Shown: positions 13,178 through 21,105 of the stretch, in pieces
Layout: every line of letters begins with the position of its first letter
How positions within the stretch are numbered: the stretch's first letter is position 1
From: Antedon mediterranea
Lineage: Eukaryota; Echinodermata; Crinoidea; Comatulida; Antedonidae
Direction: 5' to 3'
Assembly (NCBI RefSeq): GCF_964355755.1
Contig: NC_092677.1
Coordinates: 20,246,101 to 20,310,100, forward strand
DNA length: 64,000 nt
Program-made: the position numbers and the translations under genes
The notes under the pieces: generated by a model
Database searches by the model: none
What the model was told of the DNA's origin: nothing
What the model saw: only the letters and a program-made list of their open reading frames with translations

Positions 13178-13441
13178 AGCCCAAAAAAAATTTAAAAATG
13201 TGCTCTCCCTACCTCAGCACTAAGGTCCTGTCACGACCTTTGGGTCGCTTCCACCACATCATCACCATATGCATTGCCAGTGCCTTCTCAAGATGTGTGC
13301 TGGAAAGGGGGACGTAAATTCTGTAAACCCCAAACACAGTTGCTCGCATACCTTTAACTCTATTCCACCGACCAGCGTGGGAATCGAACCCATGACATAC
13401 GTGTTGTCAACACGACGCTCAGTCGTCTGAGCTAACTGGCC
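13178..13441 (-). mobile_element. SINE-like element with a tRNA-like head
   Basis: Read on the minus strand, the element begins with a tRNA-like head (13441-13370). It continues into an unrelated body through about 13200 and ends in a T-rich/A-rich stretch beside the inverted-repeat arm. A tRNA-related head plus a non-tRNA body is the standard layout of tRNA-derived SINEs. I do not see a body domain I can name with certainty, and no target-site duplication is clear. The element sits between the inverted-repeat arm and the tRNA-like array. Confidence 0.6.
13370..13441 (-). pseudogene. tRNA-like head of the SINE, anticodon loop reads GAC
   Basis: The 72 nt on the minus strand fold as a tRNA. 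The acceptor GGCCAGT pairs with GCTGGTC over 7 bp (with G-T pairs). The D stem is GCTC/GAGC, the anticodon stem TCGTG/CACGT has one mismatch, and the loop is TTGACAA. The T arm ATGGG-TTCGATT-CCCAC has one mismatch. Box B is GGTTCGATTCC. The loop would give anticodon GAC (Val), which is unusual for a eukaryote. Together with the attached SINE-like body this argues for a SINE promoter head and against a translating tRNA. Confidence 0.65.
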
Positions 13442-13497
13442 ATTTTGGTTTTAAAAAGGTTAATATGATATTTATGACGTAATGATGAATTACGTAA
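13442..13497. other. Short AT-rich junction before the tRNA-like array
   Basis: This is AT-rich sequence between the SINE head and the first, most diverged unit of the tRNA-like array. It contains a GACGTAA ... TTACGTAA near-palindrome at about 13475-13498. No feature is recognisable. Confidence 0.4.
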
Positions 13498-16020
13498 TAC
13501 ACTTATAAATAGACTATTACAAACTGTTCTGTCATGTACTACATTATGACATAACGGGTAATGCTCAGATTTGAGTGGTCCCAGTAGTGGGTTCGAACCT
13601 GTAAGGATATTTTTTTTTATTTGAAAATAAATATTGTTTTTGAAAGTGAGATATTTTGAGGGTTGTAAATGTCAGGCATAAACAAGTGGACATTTTTTTC
13701 AATCAGAAACAAAGTTGCATGGCATTATTTTTCATTGATTGATCATTCATTTCATATAAATAGACTGTTATCAGCTCTTCTGTCATCTACTGGTTTGTGG
13801 CGTAACCGGTAGTGCTCATGTTTGAGTTCTCGCAGTAGTGGGTTCGAACCTCTACGAATATTTTTTTTCTTTTTTTTTTTTAATTGAAAATAAATATTGT
13901 TTTTGAAAATGAGATATTTTTTAGGGTTGTGAATGTCACGCCTAAACAAAAGGATCTTTTTTAAAATCAGAAACAAAGTTGCATGGCATTATTTTTCATT
14001 GATTGATCATCCATTTCATATAAATAGACTATTATCAGCTCTTCAGTCATATACTGGTTTGCGGCGTAACGGGTAATGCTCAGGTTTGAGTGATTTCAAT
14101 AGTGGGTTCGAACTTCTAGGGATATTTTTTTCTTTTTTTTTATTTGAAAATAAGTATTGTGTTTGAAAGTGAGATATTTTGAGGGTTGTAAATGTCAGGC
14201 CTAAACAAGTGAACCTTTTTTAAAATCAGAAACAAAGTTACATGGCATTATTTTTCATTGATTTATTATTCATTTCATATAAATAGAGTATTATCAGCTC
14301 TTCAGTCATCTACTGGTTTGTGGCGTAACGGATAATGCTCAGGTTTGAGTGCTCTCAATAGTGGGTTCGAACCTCTAGGGATTTTTTTTTTTTAAATTGA
14401 AAATAAATATTGTTTTTGAAAGTGAGATATTTTGAGGGTTGTAAATGTCAGGCCTAAACAAGTGAACCTTTTTTAAAATCAGAAACAAAGTTGCATGGCA
14501 TTATTTTTCATTGATTGATCATTCATTTCATATAAATAGACTATTATCAGCTCTTCAGTCACCTACTGGTTTGTGGCGTAACGGGTAATGCTCAGGTTTG
14601 AGTGCTCTGAGTAGTGAGTCGAACCTCTAGGGATATTTTTTTTCTTTTTTTTTAAATTGAAAATAAATATGGTTTTTGAAAGTGAGATATTTTGAGGGTT
14701 GTAAATGTCAGGCCTAAACAAGTGAACCTTTTTTAAAATCAGAAACAAAGTTACATGGCATTATTTTTCATTGATTTATTATTCATTTCATATAAATAGA
14801 GTATTATCAGCTCTTCAGTCATCTACTGGTTTGTGGCGTAACGGATAATGCTCAGGTTTGAGTGCTCTCAATAGTGGGTTCGAACCTCTAGGGATTTTTT
14901 TTTTTTAAATTGAAAATAAATATTGTTTTTGAAAGTGAGATATTTTGAGGGTTGTAAATGTCAGGCCTAAACAAGTGAACCTTTTTTAAAATCAGAAACA
15001 AAGTTGCATGGCATTATTTTTCATTGATTGATCATTCATTTCATATAAATAGACTATTATCAGCTCTTCAGTCACCTACTGGTTTGTGGCGTAACGGGTA
15101 ATGCTCAGGTTTGATTGCTCTGAGTAGTGGGTCGAACCTCTAGGGATATTTTTTTTCTTTTTTTTAAAATTGAAAATAAATATGGTTTTTGAAAGTGAGA
15201 TATTTTGAGGGTTGTAAATGTCAGGCCTAAACAAGTGGACCTTTTTTAAAATCAGAAACAAAGTTGCATGGCATTATTTTTCATTGATTGATCATTCATT
15301 ATATATATATAGACTATTATCAGCTCCTCAGTCATCTACTGGTTTGTGGCGTAACGGGTAATGCTCAGGTTTGAGTGCTCTCAGTGGTGGGTTCGAACCT
15401 ATACGGGTATTTTTTTTCTTTTTTTTAATTGAAAATAAATATTGTTTTTGAAAGTGAGATACTTTGAGGGTTGCAACTGTCAGGCCTAAACAAGTGGACC
15501 TTTTTAAAAATCAAAAACAAAGTTGCATGGCATTATTTTTCATTGATTTATTATTTATTTCATATAAATAGAGTATTATCAGCTCTTCAGTCATCTACTG
15601 GTTTGTGGCGTAACAGGTAATGCTCAAGTTTGAGTGCTCTCACTAGTGGGTTCGAATCTCTACGGATATTTTGTTTCTTTTTTTTTTAATTTAAAATCTG
15701 TTTTTGAAAGTGAGATATTTTGAGGGTTGTAAATGTCAGGCCTAAACAAGTGAACCTTTTTAAAAATCAGAAACAAAGTTGCATGGCATTATTTTTTATT
15801 GATTTATTATTAATTTCATATAAATAGAGTATTATCAGCTCTTCAGTCATCTACTGGTTTGAGGCGTAACGGGTAATGCTCAAGTTTGAGTGCTCGCAGT
15901 AGTGGGTTGGAACCTCTAGGGATATTTCTTTTCTTTTTTTTTTAATTGAAAATAAATATTTTTTTTTGAAAGTGAGATATTTTTAGGGTTGTAAATGTCA
16001 GGCCTAAACCTTTCAGGCCT
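13498..16020 (+). repeat. Left array: ten tandem ~257 bp units with tRNA-like Pol III promoters
   Basis: Each unit contains a tRNA-like body with box A TGGCGTAACGGG and box B GGTTCGAACC about 35-40 bases apart. Within about 10-15 bases after box B comes a long T-run (often T7-8 C T8-9), a natural Pol III terminator. The remaining ~170 bp is an AT-rich spacer containing CAGGCCTAAACAAGTG and ATTTTTCATTGATT. Box B positions are 13590, 13841, 14105, 14364, about 14617 (T lost), 14877, about 15130 (T lost), 15390, 15649 and 15905 (GGTTGG variant). The D stem pairs (GCGT/ATGC). The anticodon region instead forms a short CTCA/TGAG hairpin without a 7-base loop, and the acceptor and T stems do not pair well, so these are tRNA-derived and not working tRNAs. 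Units 14240-14750 and 14753-15265 form a near-identical dimer repeated at 513 bp. The first unit is diverged, and the last is cut at about 16020 by the TIR-element family. Confidence 0.85.
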
Positions 16021-16029
16021 GAACCTTTT

Positions 16030-16344
16030 TACTCGGGGTACCCGAGTCTAGAACTCATTTTCTCCTCTTCTTCCATCTGGACACTATTGAGTAAAAAGTG
16101 CGATTTTTAAATTACTACTCCTCCCTTAATAGTTGTAGTATTGAGCTGGGATTTGGCATGAATATACTACAGGAACATGTCCTAAAATCTATCGAGCCGG
16201 ATTTTTAAATTTCAAACCGGATGCAGCCATATGACGTCTCGAAGATGGTACCATATAGCCGTATTTGGTAGGTTATTGATGTGTATGTGACGTCACATCC
16301 CGTCTTATGACGTCATTACAGCTTCATTTGCTGTACCCCGAGTA
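16030..16344 (+). mobile_element. MITE-like element with ACTCGGGGTAC terminal inverted repeats, full copy
   Basis: The element begins TACTCGGGGTAC and ends GTACCCCGAGTA, an exact 12 bp inverted repeat including TA at each end. It is 315 bp long and non-coding, with an internal CTATTGAGTAAAAAGTGCG block and a CATGAATATACTACAGG block. Short length, TIRs and lack of coding sequence fit a MITE. TA at both ends could be a Tc1/mariner-type target duplication, but no empty site is available to prove it. Its first 17 bases are also a near-palindrome (ACTCGGGGTACCCGAGT). It follows directly on the end of the left tRNA-like array. Confidence 0.7.
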
Positions 16345-16362
16345 TCGCACATTCGTGCTTTT

Positions 16363-16546
16363 TACTCGGGGTACCCGAGTCTAGGACTTACTCATTTTCT
16401 CCTCCTCCATCTGGACACTATTGAGTAAAAAGTGCGATTTTTAAAGTACTACTCCTCCATTATTAGTTGTAGTATTGAGCTGGGATTTGGCATGAATATA
16501 CTACAGGGACATGTCCTCAAAGCTATAGAGCCGGATTTTTAAATTT
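16363..16546 (+). mobile_element. MITE-like element, 3'-truncated copy
   Basis: This copy starts with TACTCGGGGTAC at 16363, 18 bp after the previous copy. It matches that copy up to the GAGCCGGATTTTTAAATTT block, then joins directly to the leader of a tRNA-Val-like unit (TTGTTAATTAATTTG). The distal half and right TIR are missing, which places a deletion breakpoint at about 16546. Confidence 0.7.
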
Positions 16547-16625
16547 TTGTTAATTAATTTGTTTAATTAAGAAGCCAAAATGTGTGACACACACCACAGC
16601 GTTATGTAGTTATATGGTTATATGC

Positions 16626-16697
16626 GGCTTCTTGGCGTAGTGGTTATCACGTTTACTTAACACGCAGAAGGTACCTGGTTCGAGCCCGGACGAAACC
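16626..16697 (+). pseudogene. tRNA-Val(AAC)-like sequence, type 1
   Basis: The 72 nt include box A TGGCGTAGTGG, box B GGTTCGAGCCC and anticodon loop TTAACAC (anticodon AAC, Val). The acceptor strands GGCTTCT and CGAAACC pair at only five of seven positions. The anticodon stem TTTAC/GCAGA has a mismatch. A T-run follows at once (CGAAACC then T9), so Pol III could start and stop here. The stem mismatches favour a tRNA-derived repeat over a working tRNA. Confidence 0.65.
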
Positions 16698-16913
16698 TTT
16701 TTTTTTAAACTTTATGGTGAAAAGTACTGTATACGCAATATGATAATTATACACAGTATATCTTATTTTTATTATTTTTTTAAATACTTATTTTGTGTAA
16801 TCGGTAATTATCACTTTTACACATGTTTATTTTTCTTTGTGCTTATTACCATATTTATTTGTAATTTAAATGGATTAAAAAACTTTCTGTAACCCACATT
16901 TTTAGTGTAAGTG

Positions 16914-16984
16914 GGTTTCGTAGTGTAGTGATTGTCAAGTCTGCTTAACACGCAGAAGGTCCCGTTTAGAGCCCTGGCGAAACC
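16914..16984 (+). pseudogene. tRNA-Val(AAC)-like sequence, type 2, box B degraded
   Basis: The 71 nt have acceptor GGTTTCG pairing perfectly with CGAAACC and anticodon stem TCTGC/GCAGA with loop TTAACAC (AAC). The T loop has decayed (CGTTTAGAGCC instead of GGTTCGAGCC) and box A carries GTGATTG. It lies 288 bp after the type 1 copy; the same spacing is seen at 18615/18902. Confidence 0.65.
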
Positions 16985-17016
16985 TATTTTTCTTTAACTT
17001 TAACTGTATACGTCTG

Positions 17017-17046
17017 TATACAGCTTCTTTCTCTGTACCCCGAGTA
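17017..17046 (+). mobile_element. MITE-like element, right-end remnant
   Basis: Only the last ~30 bp, CAGCTTCTTT...GTACCCCGAGTA, remain, joined to a rearranged TGTATACGTCTGTATACAG sequence. The same junction recurs in reverse complement at about 20971-21010. The two arms therefore shared this deletion before or through the inverted duplication. Confidence 0.65.
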
Positions 17047-17135
17047 TTGCACATTCGTGCTTTTTTGTTAATTAATTTGTTTAATTAGGAAGCCACAATG
17101 TGTGACACACACCACAGCGCTATGTAGTTATATGC

Positions 17136-17210
17136 GGCTTGTTGGCGTAGTGGTTATCACGTTTACTTAAAAACACGCAGAAGGTACCTGGTTCGAGCCC
17201 GGGCGAAACC
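17136..17210 (+). pseudogene. tRNA-Val(AAC)-like sequence, type 1, with 3-base insertion
   Basis: Same type as at 16626 but 75 nt, because the anticodon loop reads CTTAAAAACACG (three extra A). This destroys the 7-base loop. Box A and box B are intact and T9-10 follows at once. The acceptor 5' strand is GGCTTGT. Confidence 0.65.
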
Positions 17211-17246
17211 TTTTTTTTTTAACTTTATGGTGAAAAGTAGTGTATA

Positions 17247-17650
17247 AGATAAGATAAGATAAGATAACTTTTATTGATCCTCAAAAAGGAAATTCATTGC
17301 TCATCATAATAACAAAGAACACACAATAAAAACAAATATAGCATAAAACCATTCTAATAAAAACATCTACAAAATTACAAGATAAAATTTTCTTCTTGAC
17401 TTCCTGTTGTACTAGATGATACCGGAGGGAATAAAGGATTTAGCAAATCGATTTGTTTTCACACTGAGGAGCCTCAATCTACCACTTGGATTAAGTTGGT
17501 CTATGATTACTTTGTGGAGAGGATGAGAGGCATCCGATTCAATGCGTTCGAAATATTTCTGGAGGTGTTCTAGGTGCACATCGGTAAAGGAAGGCAGTTC
17601 CAGACCAATCATTTTACCAGCCCGACGGATGAAAGTTTCAAGGCGTCCTT
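17247..17650 (-). mobile_element. 5'-truncated non-LTR retrotransposon (CR1/L2/Rex-like), 3' end only
   Basis: This 404 bp insertion interrupts the spacer after the tRNA-Val-like copy. The flanks GTGTATA and TACGCAATATG rejoin to the sequence seen uninterrupted at 16729 and 18152. On the minus strand it carries the last ~80 codons of an ORF2 protein (17650-17412), a ~160 bp 3' UTR with a CCTTTTTGAGGATCAATAAAAG-type block, and a (TTATC)n tail at 17247-17266. 5' truncation plus a short tandem tail instead of poly(A) is typical of CR1/L2-type LINEs. It is younger than the array spacer it broke. Confidence 0.85.
17412..17650 (-). pseudogene. LINE ORF2 C-terminal fragment
   Basis: This is the open C-terminal tail of a retrotransposon reverse-transcriptase protein. 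Visible motifs in order: an RRAGK..GLELPS helix, a D.SHPLH motif, an SGRLRLL segment and a T-N-R-F-x-x-S-F-I-P ending just before the stop at 17412. This HPLH ... SGR ... TxRFxxSFIP pattern is what I know from ORF2 C-termini of CR1/L2/Rex-type LINEs. The endonuclease and reverse-transcriptase domains are absent because of 5' truncation. A frame opening upstream at about 17657 would start in flanking array sequence and is not a real start. No stop or frameshift lies inside the fragment, so the insertion is probably not ancient. Confidence 0.8.
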
Positions 17651-17726
17651 TACGCAATATGATAATTATACACAGTATATCTTATTTTTATTATTTTTTT
17701 AAATATTTATTTTGTGTAATCGGTAA

Positions 17727-17958
17727 ATACTCCTCCCTTTCGTTGTAGTATTGAGCTCGGATTTAGCATGAATATACTACAGGGACATGTCCTCAAAGCT
17801 ATAGAGCCGGATTTTTTAATTTCATACCGGATGCAGCCATATCACGTCTCGAAGATGGTACCGTATAGCCGTATTTGGTAGCGCGGTTATTGATGTGTAT
17901 GTTACGTTACATCCGGTCTTATGACGTCATTACAGCTTCTTTCGCTGTACCCCGAGTA
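17727..17958 (+). mobile_element. MITE-like element, 5'-truncated copy
   Basis: The spacer (TTGTGTAATCGGTAAA) joins the middle of the element at CTCCTCCCTTTCGTTG and runs on to the right TIR GTACCCCGAGTA at 17947-17958. The left ~90 bp are missing. Confidence 0.7.
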
Positions 17959-18048
17959 TTGCACATTCGTGCTTGTTTTGTTAAATAATTTGTTTAATTA
18001 AGAAGACACAATGTGTGACACACACCACAGCGTTATGTAGTTATATGC

Positions 18049-18120
18049 GGCTTCTTGGCGTAGTGGTTATCAAGTTTGCTTAACACGCAGAAGGTACCTG
18101 GTTCGAGCCCGGGCGAAACC
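18049..18120 (+). pseudogene. tRNA-Val(AAC)-like sequence, type 1
   Basis: The 72 nt have a well-paired anticodon arm (TTTGC/GCAGA, loop TTAACAC). The T arm CCTGG-TTCGAGC-CCGGG is fully paired with one G-T, and boxes A and B are perfect. The acceptor GGCTTCT/CGAAACC has two mismatches. T10 follows at once. This is a good candidate for Pol III transcription and a poor one for a mature tRNA. Confidence 0.65.
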
Positions 18121-18202
18121 TTTTTTTTTTAAACTTTATGGTGAAAAGTACTGTATACGCAATATGATAATTATACACAGTATATCTTATTTTTATTATT
18201 TT

Positions 18203-18521
18203 TACTCGGGGTACCCGAGTCTAGGACTTACTCATTTTCTCCTCTTCTTCCATCTGGACACTATTGAGTAAAAAGTGCGATTTTTAAAGTACTACTCCTC
18301 CCTTATTAATTGTAGTATTGAGCTGGGATTTGGCATGAATATACTACAGGGACATGTCCTAAAATCTATAGAGCCGGATTTTTAAATTTCAAACCGGATG
18401 CAGCCATATGCCTTCTCGAAGATGTTACCATATAGCCGTATTTGGTAGGTTATTGATGTGTATGTGACGTCACATCCCGTCTTATGACGTCATTACAGCT
18501 TCATTTGCTGTACCCCGAGTA
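18203..18521 (+). mobile_element. MITE-like element, full copy
   Basis: This 319 bp copy has both TIRs, TACTCGGGGTAC and GTACCCCGAGTA. It is inserted after TATTATTTT in the tRNA-Val-like spacer, so it truncates the spacer relative to the longer version at 18745-18900. Confidence 0.7.
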
Positions 18522-18614
18522 TCGCACATTCGTGCTTTTTTGTTTGTTAATTAATTTGTTTAATTAAGAAGCCACAATGTACGACACACACCACAGCGTT
18601 ATGTAGTTATATGC

Positions 18615-18686
18615 GGCTTCTTGGCGTAATGGTTATCACGTTTGCTTAACACGCAGAAGGTACCTGGTTCGAGCCCGGGCGAAACC
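18615..18686 (+). pseudogene. tRNA-Val(AAC)-like sequence, type 1
   Basis: The 72 nt match the 18049 copy except for box A, which reads TGGCGTAATGG. The T-run follows at once. A leader AAGAAGCC at 18566-18573 is perfectly complementary to GGCTTCTT at 18615-18622, so the 5' acceptor strand has a better partner upstream than its own 3' acceptor strand. Confidence 0.65.
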
Positions 18687-18901
18687 TTTTTTTTAAACTT
18701 TATGGTGAAAAGTACTGTATACGCAATATGATAATTATACACAGTATATCTTATTTTTATTATTTTTTAAAATACTTATTTTGTGTAATCGGTATAATTA
18801 TCACTTTTACACATGTTTATTTTGCTTTGTGCTTATACCATATTTATTTGTAAATTAAATGGATTAAAAAACTATCTGTAACCCACATTTTTAGTGTAAG
18901 A

Positions 18902-18972
18902 GGTTTCATAGTGTAGTGGTTGTCAAGTCTGCTTAACACGCAGAAGGTCCCGGTTCGAGCCCTGGCGAAACC
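18902..18972 (+). tRNA. tRNA-Val(AAC)-like, type 2, best preserved on this strand
   Basis: The 71 nt have acceptor GGTTTCA/CGAAACC paired at six of seven positions. Box A TAGTGTAGTGG and box B GGTTCGAGCCC are intact. The anticodon stem TCTGC/GCAGA is perfect, with loop TTAACAC (anticodon AAC, Val). The T stem CCCGG/CCTGG has one C-T mismatch. Overall it closely resembles animal cytosolic tRNA-Val(AAC). The downstream T-run is only T5 after CTA. It may be a real but weak tRNA gene, or the parental form of the repeat. Confidence 0.5.
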
Positions 18973-19041
18973 TATTTTTCTTTAACTTTATGGTGAAATA
19001 TACTGTATACGTTATATGATATAGAGTATATCTCGTTGTAT

Positions 19042-19364
19042 TACTCGGGGTACCTGAGTCTAGGACTCTCTCCTCTTTTCCTCTTCTTCCATCCGGACAC
19101 TATTGAGCAAGAAGTGCGATTTATAAAGTACTACTCCTCCCTTATTCGTTGTAGTATTGAGCTCGGATTTAGCATGAATATACTACAGGGACATGTCCTC
19201 AAAGCTATAGAGCCGGATTTTTTAATTCCAAACCGGATGCAGCCATATCACGTCTCGAAGATTGTACCGTATAGCCGTATTTGGTAGCGCGGTTATTGAT
19301 GTGTATGTGACGTTACATCCGGTCTTATGACGTCATTACAGCTTCTTTCGCTGTACCCCGAGTA
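19042..19364 (+). mobile_element. MITE-like element, full copy
   Basis: This 323 bp copy has both TIRs. Its left end reads GGTACCTGAG instead of GGTACCCGAG, and its interior reads GAGCTCGGATTTAGC, a subfamily also seen at 17727 and, inverted, at 19727. The short frame across it is not a gene. Confidence 0.7.
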
Positions 19365-19453
19365 TTGCACATTCGTGCTTGTTTGTTAATTAATTTGTTT
19401 AATTAAGAAGCCACAATGTGTGACACACCACACAGCGTAAGGTAGTTATATGC

Positions 19454-19525
19454 GGCTTCTTGGCGTAGTGGTTATCACGTTTGCTTAACACGCAGAAGGT
19501 ACCTGGTTCGAGCCCGGGCTAAACC
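19454..19525 (+). pseudogene. tRNA-Val(AAC)-like sequence, type 1
   Basis: 72 nt with intact box A, box B and anticodon arm. The 3' acceptor strand reads CTAAACC, adding a third mismatch to the acceptor. T10 follows. This is the last plus-strand copy before the orientation switches. Confidence 0.65.
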
Positions 19526-19726
19526 TTTTTTTTTTTAATTTTATGGTGAAAAGTACTGTATACGCAATATGATAATTATACACAGTATATCTTATTTGTA
19601 TTATTTTTTTAAATAACTACTTTGTGTAATCGGTAATTATCACTTTTACACATGTTTCTTTTGCTTTGTGCTTATTACCATATTTATTCTGTAATGTAAA
19701 TGGATTAAACAAGCACGAATGTGCAA

Positions 19727-20239
19727 TACTCGGGGTACAGCGAATGAAGCTGTAATGACGTCATAAGACCGGATGTAACGTCACATACACGTCAATAACC
19801 ACGCTACCAAATACGGCTATACGGTACCATCTTCGAGACGTGATATGGCTGCATCCGGTTTGAAATTAAACAAGGCCAACAGCCATAAGTCACGTGCTCT
19901 CAGAAAAAAATGAACTTTCAAAAAGTAATGTACTTTAAAACTTTTCTGTACATCAAAACAGTTCAAAAAGTACAGAAAAGCGATAAAACGCATAGTGATA
20001 CCGGACCGACAGACAGACCGACAGACCGACCGACCGACATAGTGAACTATAGACTAAATATCCGGCTTTATAGCTTTGAGGACATGTCCCTGTAGTTTAT
20101 TCATGCTAAATCCGAGCTAAATACTACAACGAATAAGGGAGGATTAGTACTTTATAAATCGCACTTTTTGCTCAATAGTGTCCGGATGGAAGAAGAAGAG
20201 GAAAAGATGAGAGAGTCCTAGACTCAGGTACCCCGAGTA
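19727..20239 (-). mobile_element. MITE-like element, inverted full copy carrying an insertion
   Basis: The element is in reverse orientation with TIRs at 19727-19738 and 20228-20239. Its interior matches the 19042 subfamily but is split by a 184 bp insertion (19871-20054). Removing the insertion gives about 325 bp, the normal length. It is the first element after the orientation switch at about 19709. Confidence 0.75.
19871..20054. mobile_element. 184 bp insertion with TAAA flanks and a GACCGACA tract
   Basis: The insertion lies inside the inverted MITE-like element, flanked by TAAA at 19867-19870 and 20055-20058, which may be a 4 bp target duplication. It contains GCCAACAGCCATAAGTCACG near one end and a GACC/GACA simple-repeat tract at about 20005-20038 followed by CATAGTGAACTATAGACT. 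The 61-codon frame across it is not a gene. I do not recognise the family. It could be another small non-autonomous element. Confidence 0.55.
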
Positions 20240-20308
20240 ATAAAACGAGATATACTCTATATCATATTACGTATACAGTATATTTCACCATAAAGTTAAA
20301 GAAAAATA

Positions 20309-20344
20309 GGTTTCGCCAGGGCTCGAACCGGGACCTTCTGCGTT
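20309..20344 (-). pseudogene. tRNA-Val-like, 3' half only
   Basis: On the minus strand only the 3' half remains: box B (GGTTCGAGCCC), the T arm and the 3' acceptor strand CGAAACC. The break falls in the anticodon stem (GCAG), where it joins spacer sequence (TTGATTACACAAAG). There is no box A, so no Pol III start is expected. Confidence 0.7.
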
Positions 20345-20542
20345 GATTACACAAAGTTTTTTAATCCATTTTAATTACAACTAAATATGGTAATAAGCAC
20401 AAAGCAAAATAAACATGTGTAAAAGTGATAATTACCGATTACACAAAATAAGTATTTAAAAAAATAATAAAAATAAGATATACTGTGTATAATTATCATA
20501 TTGCGTATACAGTACTTTTCACCATAAAGTTTAAAAAAAAAA

Positions 20543-20614
20543 GGTTTCGCACGGTCTCGAACCAGGTATCTTCTGCGTGTTAAGTAAACGTGATAACCAC
20601 TACGCCAAGAAGCC
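20543..20614 (-). pseudogene. tRNA-Val(AAC)-like sequence, type 1, inverted
   Basis: 72 nt on the minus strand, with box A intact and box B changed to GGTTCGAGACC. The anticodon stem TTTAC/GCAGA is mismatched as in the 16626 copy. T10 follows. It corresponds to the TTTAC subfamily of the plus-strand arm. Confidence 0.65.
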
Positions 20615-20809
20615 GCATATAACTACATAACGCTGTGTGTGTCACATATTGTGTCTTCTTAATTAAACAAATTATTTAACAAATAAACATGTGTAAAAGT
20701 GATAATTACCGATTACACAAAATAAATATTTTTAAAAATAATAAAAATAAGATATACTGTATATCATATTACCTTATCAGTACTTTTTACCATAAAGTTG
20801 AAAAAAAAA

Positions 20810-20881
20810 GGTTTCGCCCGAGCTCGAACCGGGGACCTTCTGCGTGTTAAGCAGACGTGATAACCACTACGCCAAGAAGCC
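20810..20881 (-). pseudogene. tRNA-Val(AAC)-like sequence, type 1, inverted
   Basis: 72 nt on the minus strand with intact box A and box B, anticodon loop TTAACAC and stem TCTGC/GCAGA. The acceptor GGCTTCT/CGAAACC is mismatched. T9 follows. The leader carries AAGAAGCC, again complementary to the 5' acceptor strand. Confidence 0.65.
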
Positions 20882-20970
20882 GCATATAACTACATAACGC
20901 TGTGGTGTGTGTCACACATTGTGGCTTCTTAATTAAACCAATTAATTAACAAACAAGCACGAATGTGCAA

Positions 20971-21000
20971 TACTCGGGGTACAGCGAAAGAAGCTGTATA
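20971..21000 (-). mobile_element. MITE-like element, inverted right-end remnant
   Basis: TACTCGGGGTACAGCG followed by AAAGAAGCTG, then the rearranged TATACAGACGTATACAG sequence. This is the mirror of the remnant at 17017-17046. Confidence 0.65.
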
Positions 21001-21034
21001 CAGACGTATACAGTTAGCAAGTTAAAGAAAAATA

Positions 21035-21105
21035 GGTTTCGCCAGGGCTCGAACCGGTTCCTTCTGCATGTTAAGCAGACTTGACAACCACTACACTCTG
21101 AAACC
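21035..21105 (-). tRNA. tRNA-Val(AAC)-like, type 2, inverted
   Basis: 71 nt on the minus strand. The acceptor GGTTTCA pairs with CGAAACC except at position 7. Box B GGTTCGAGCCC is intact, the anticodon stem TCTGC/GCAGA is perfect, and the loop is TTAACAT (AAC). Box A reads GAGTGTAGTGG and the T stem has two mismatches. It mirrors the 16914 copy but has a better T loop. A weak tRNA gene or pseudogene. Confidence 0.45.

Noticed and set aside
13498-16020. Left array as a cluster of functional tRNA genes
   Set aside because: The anticodon arm has no 7-base loop and the acceptor and T stems do not pair, so only the Pol III promoter elements are tRNA-like.
19036-19287. 83-codon frame in the TIR element
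   Set aside because: It lies in a non-coding MITE-like element, is not kept in the other copies, and has no family resemblance.
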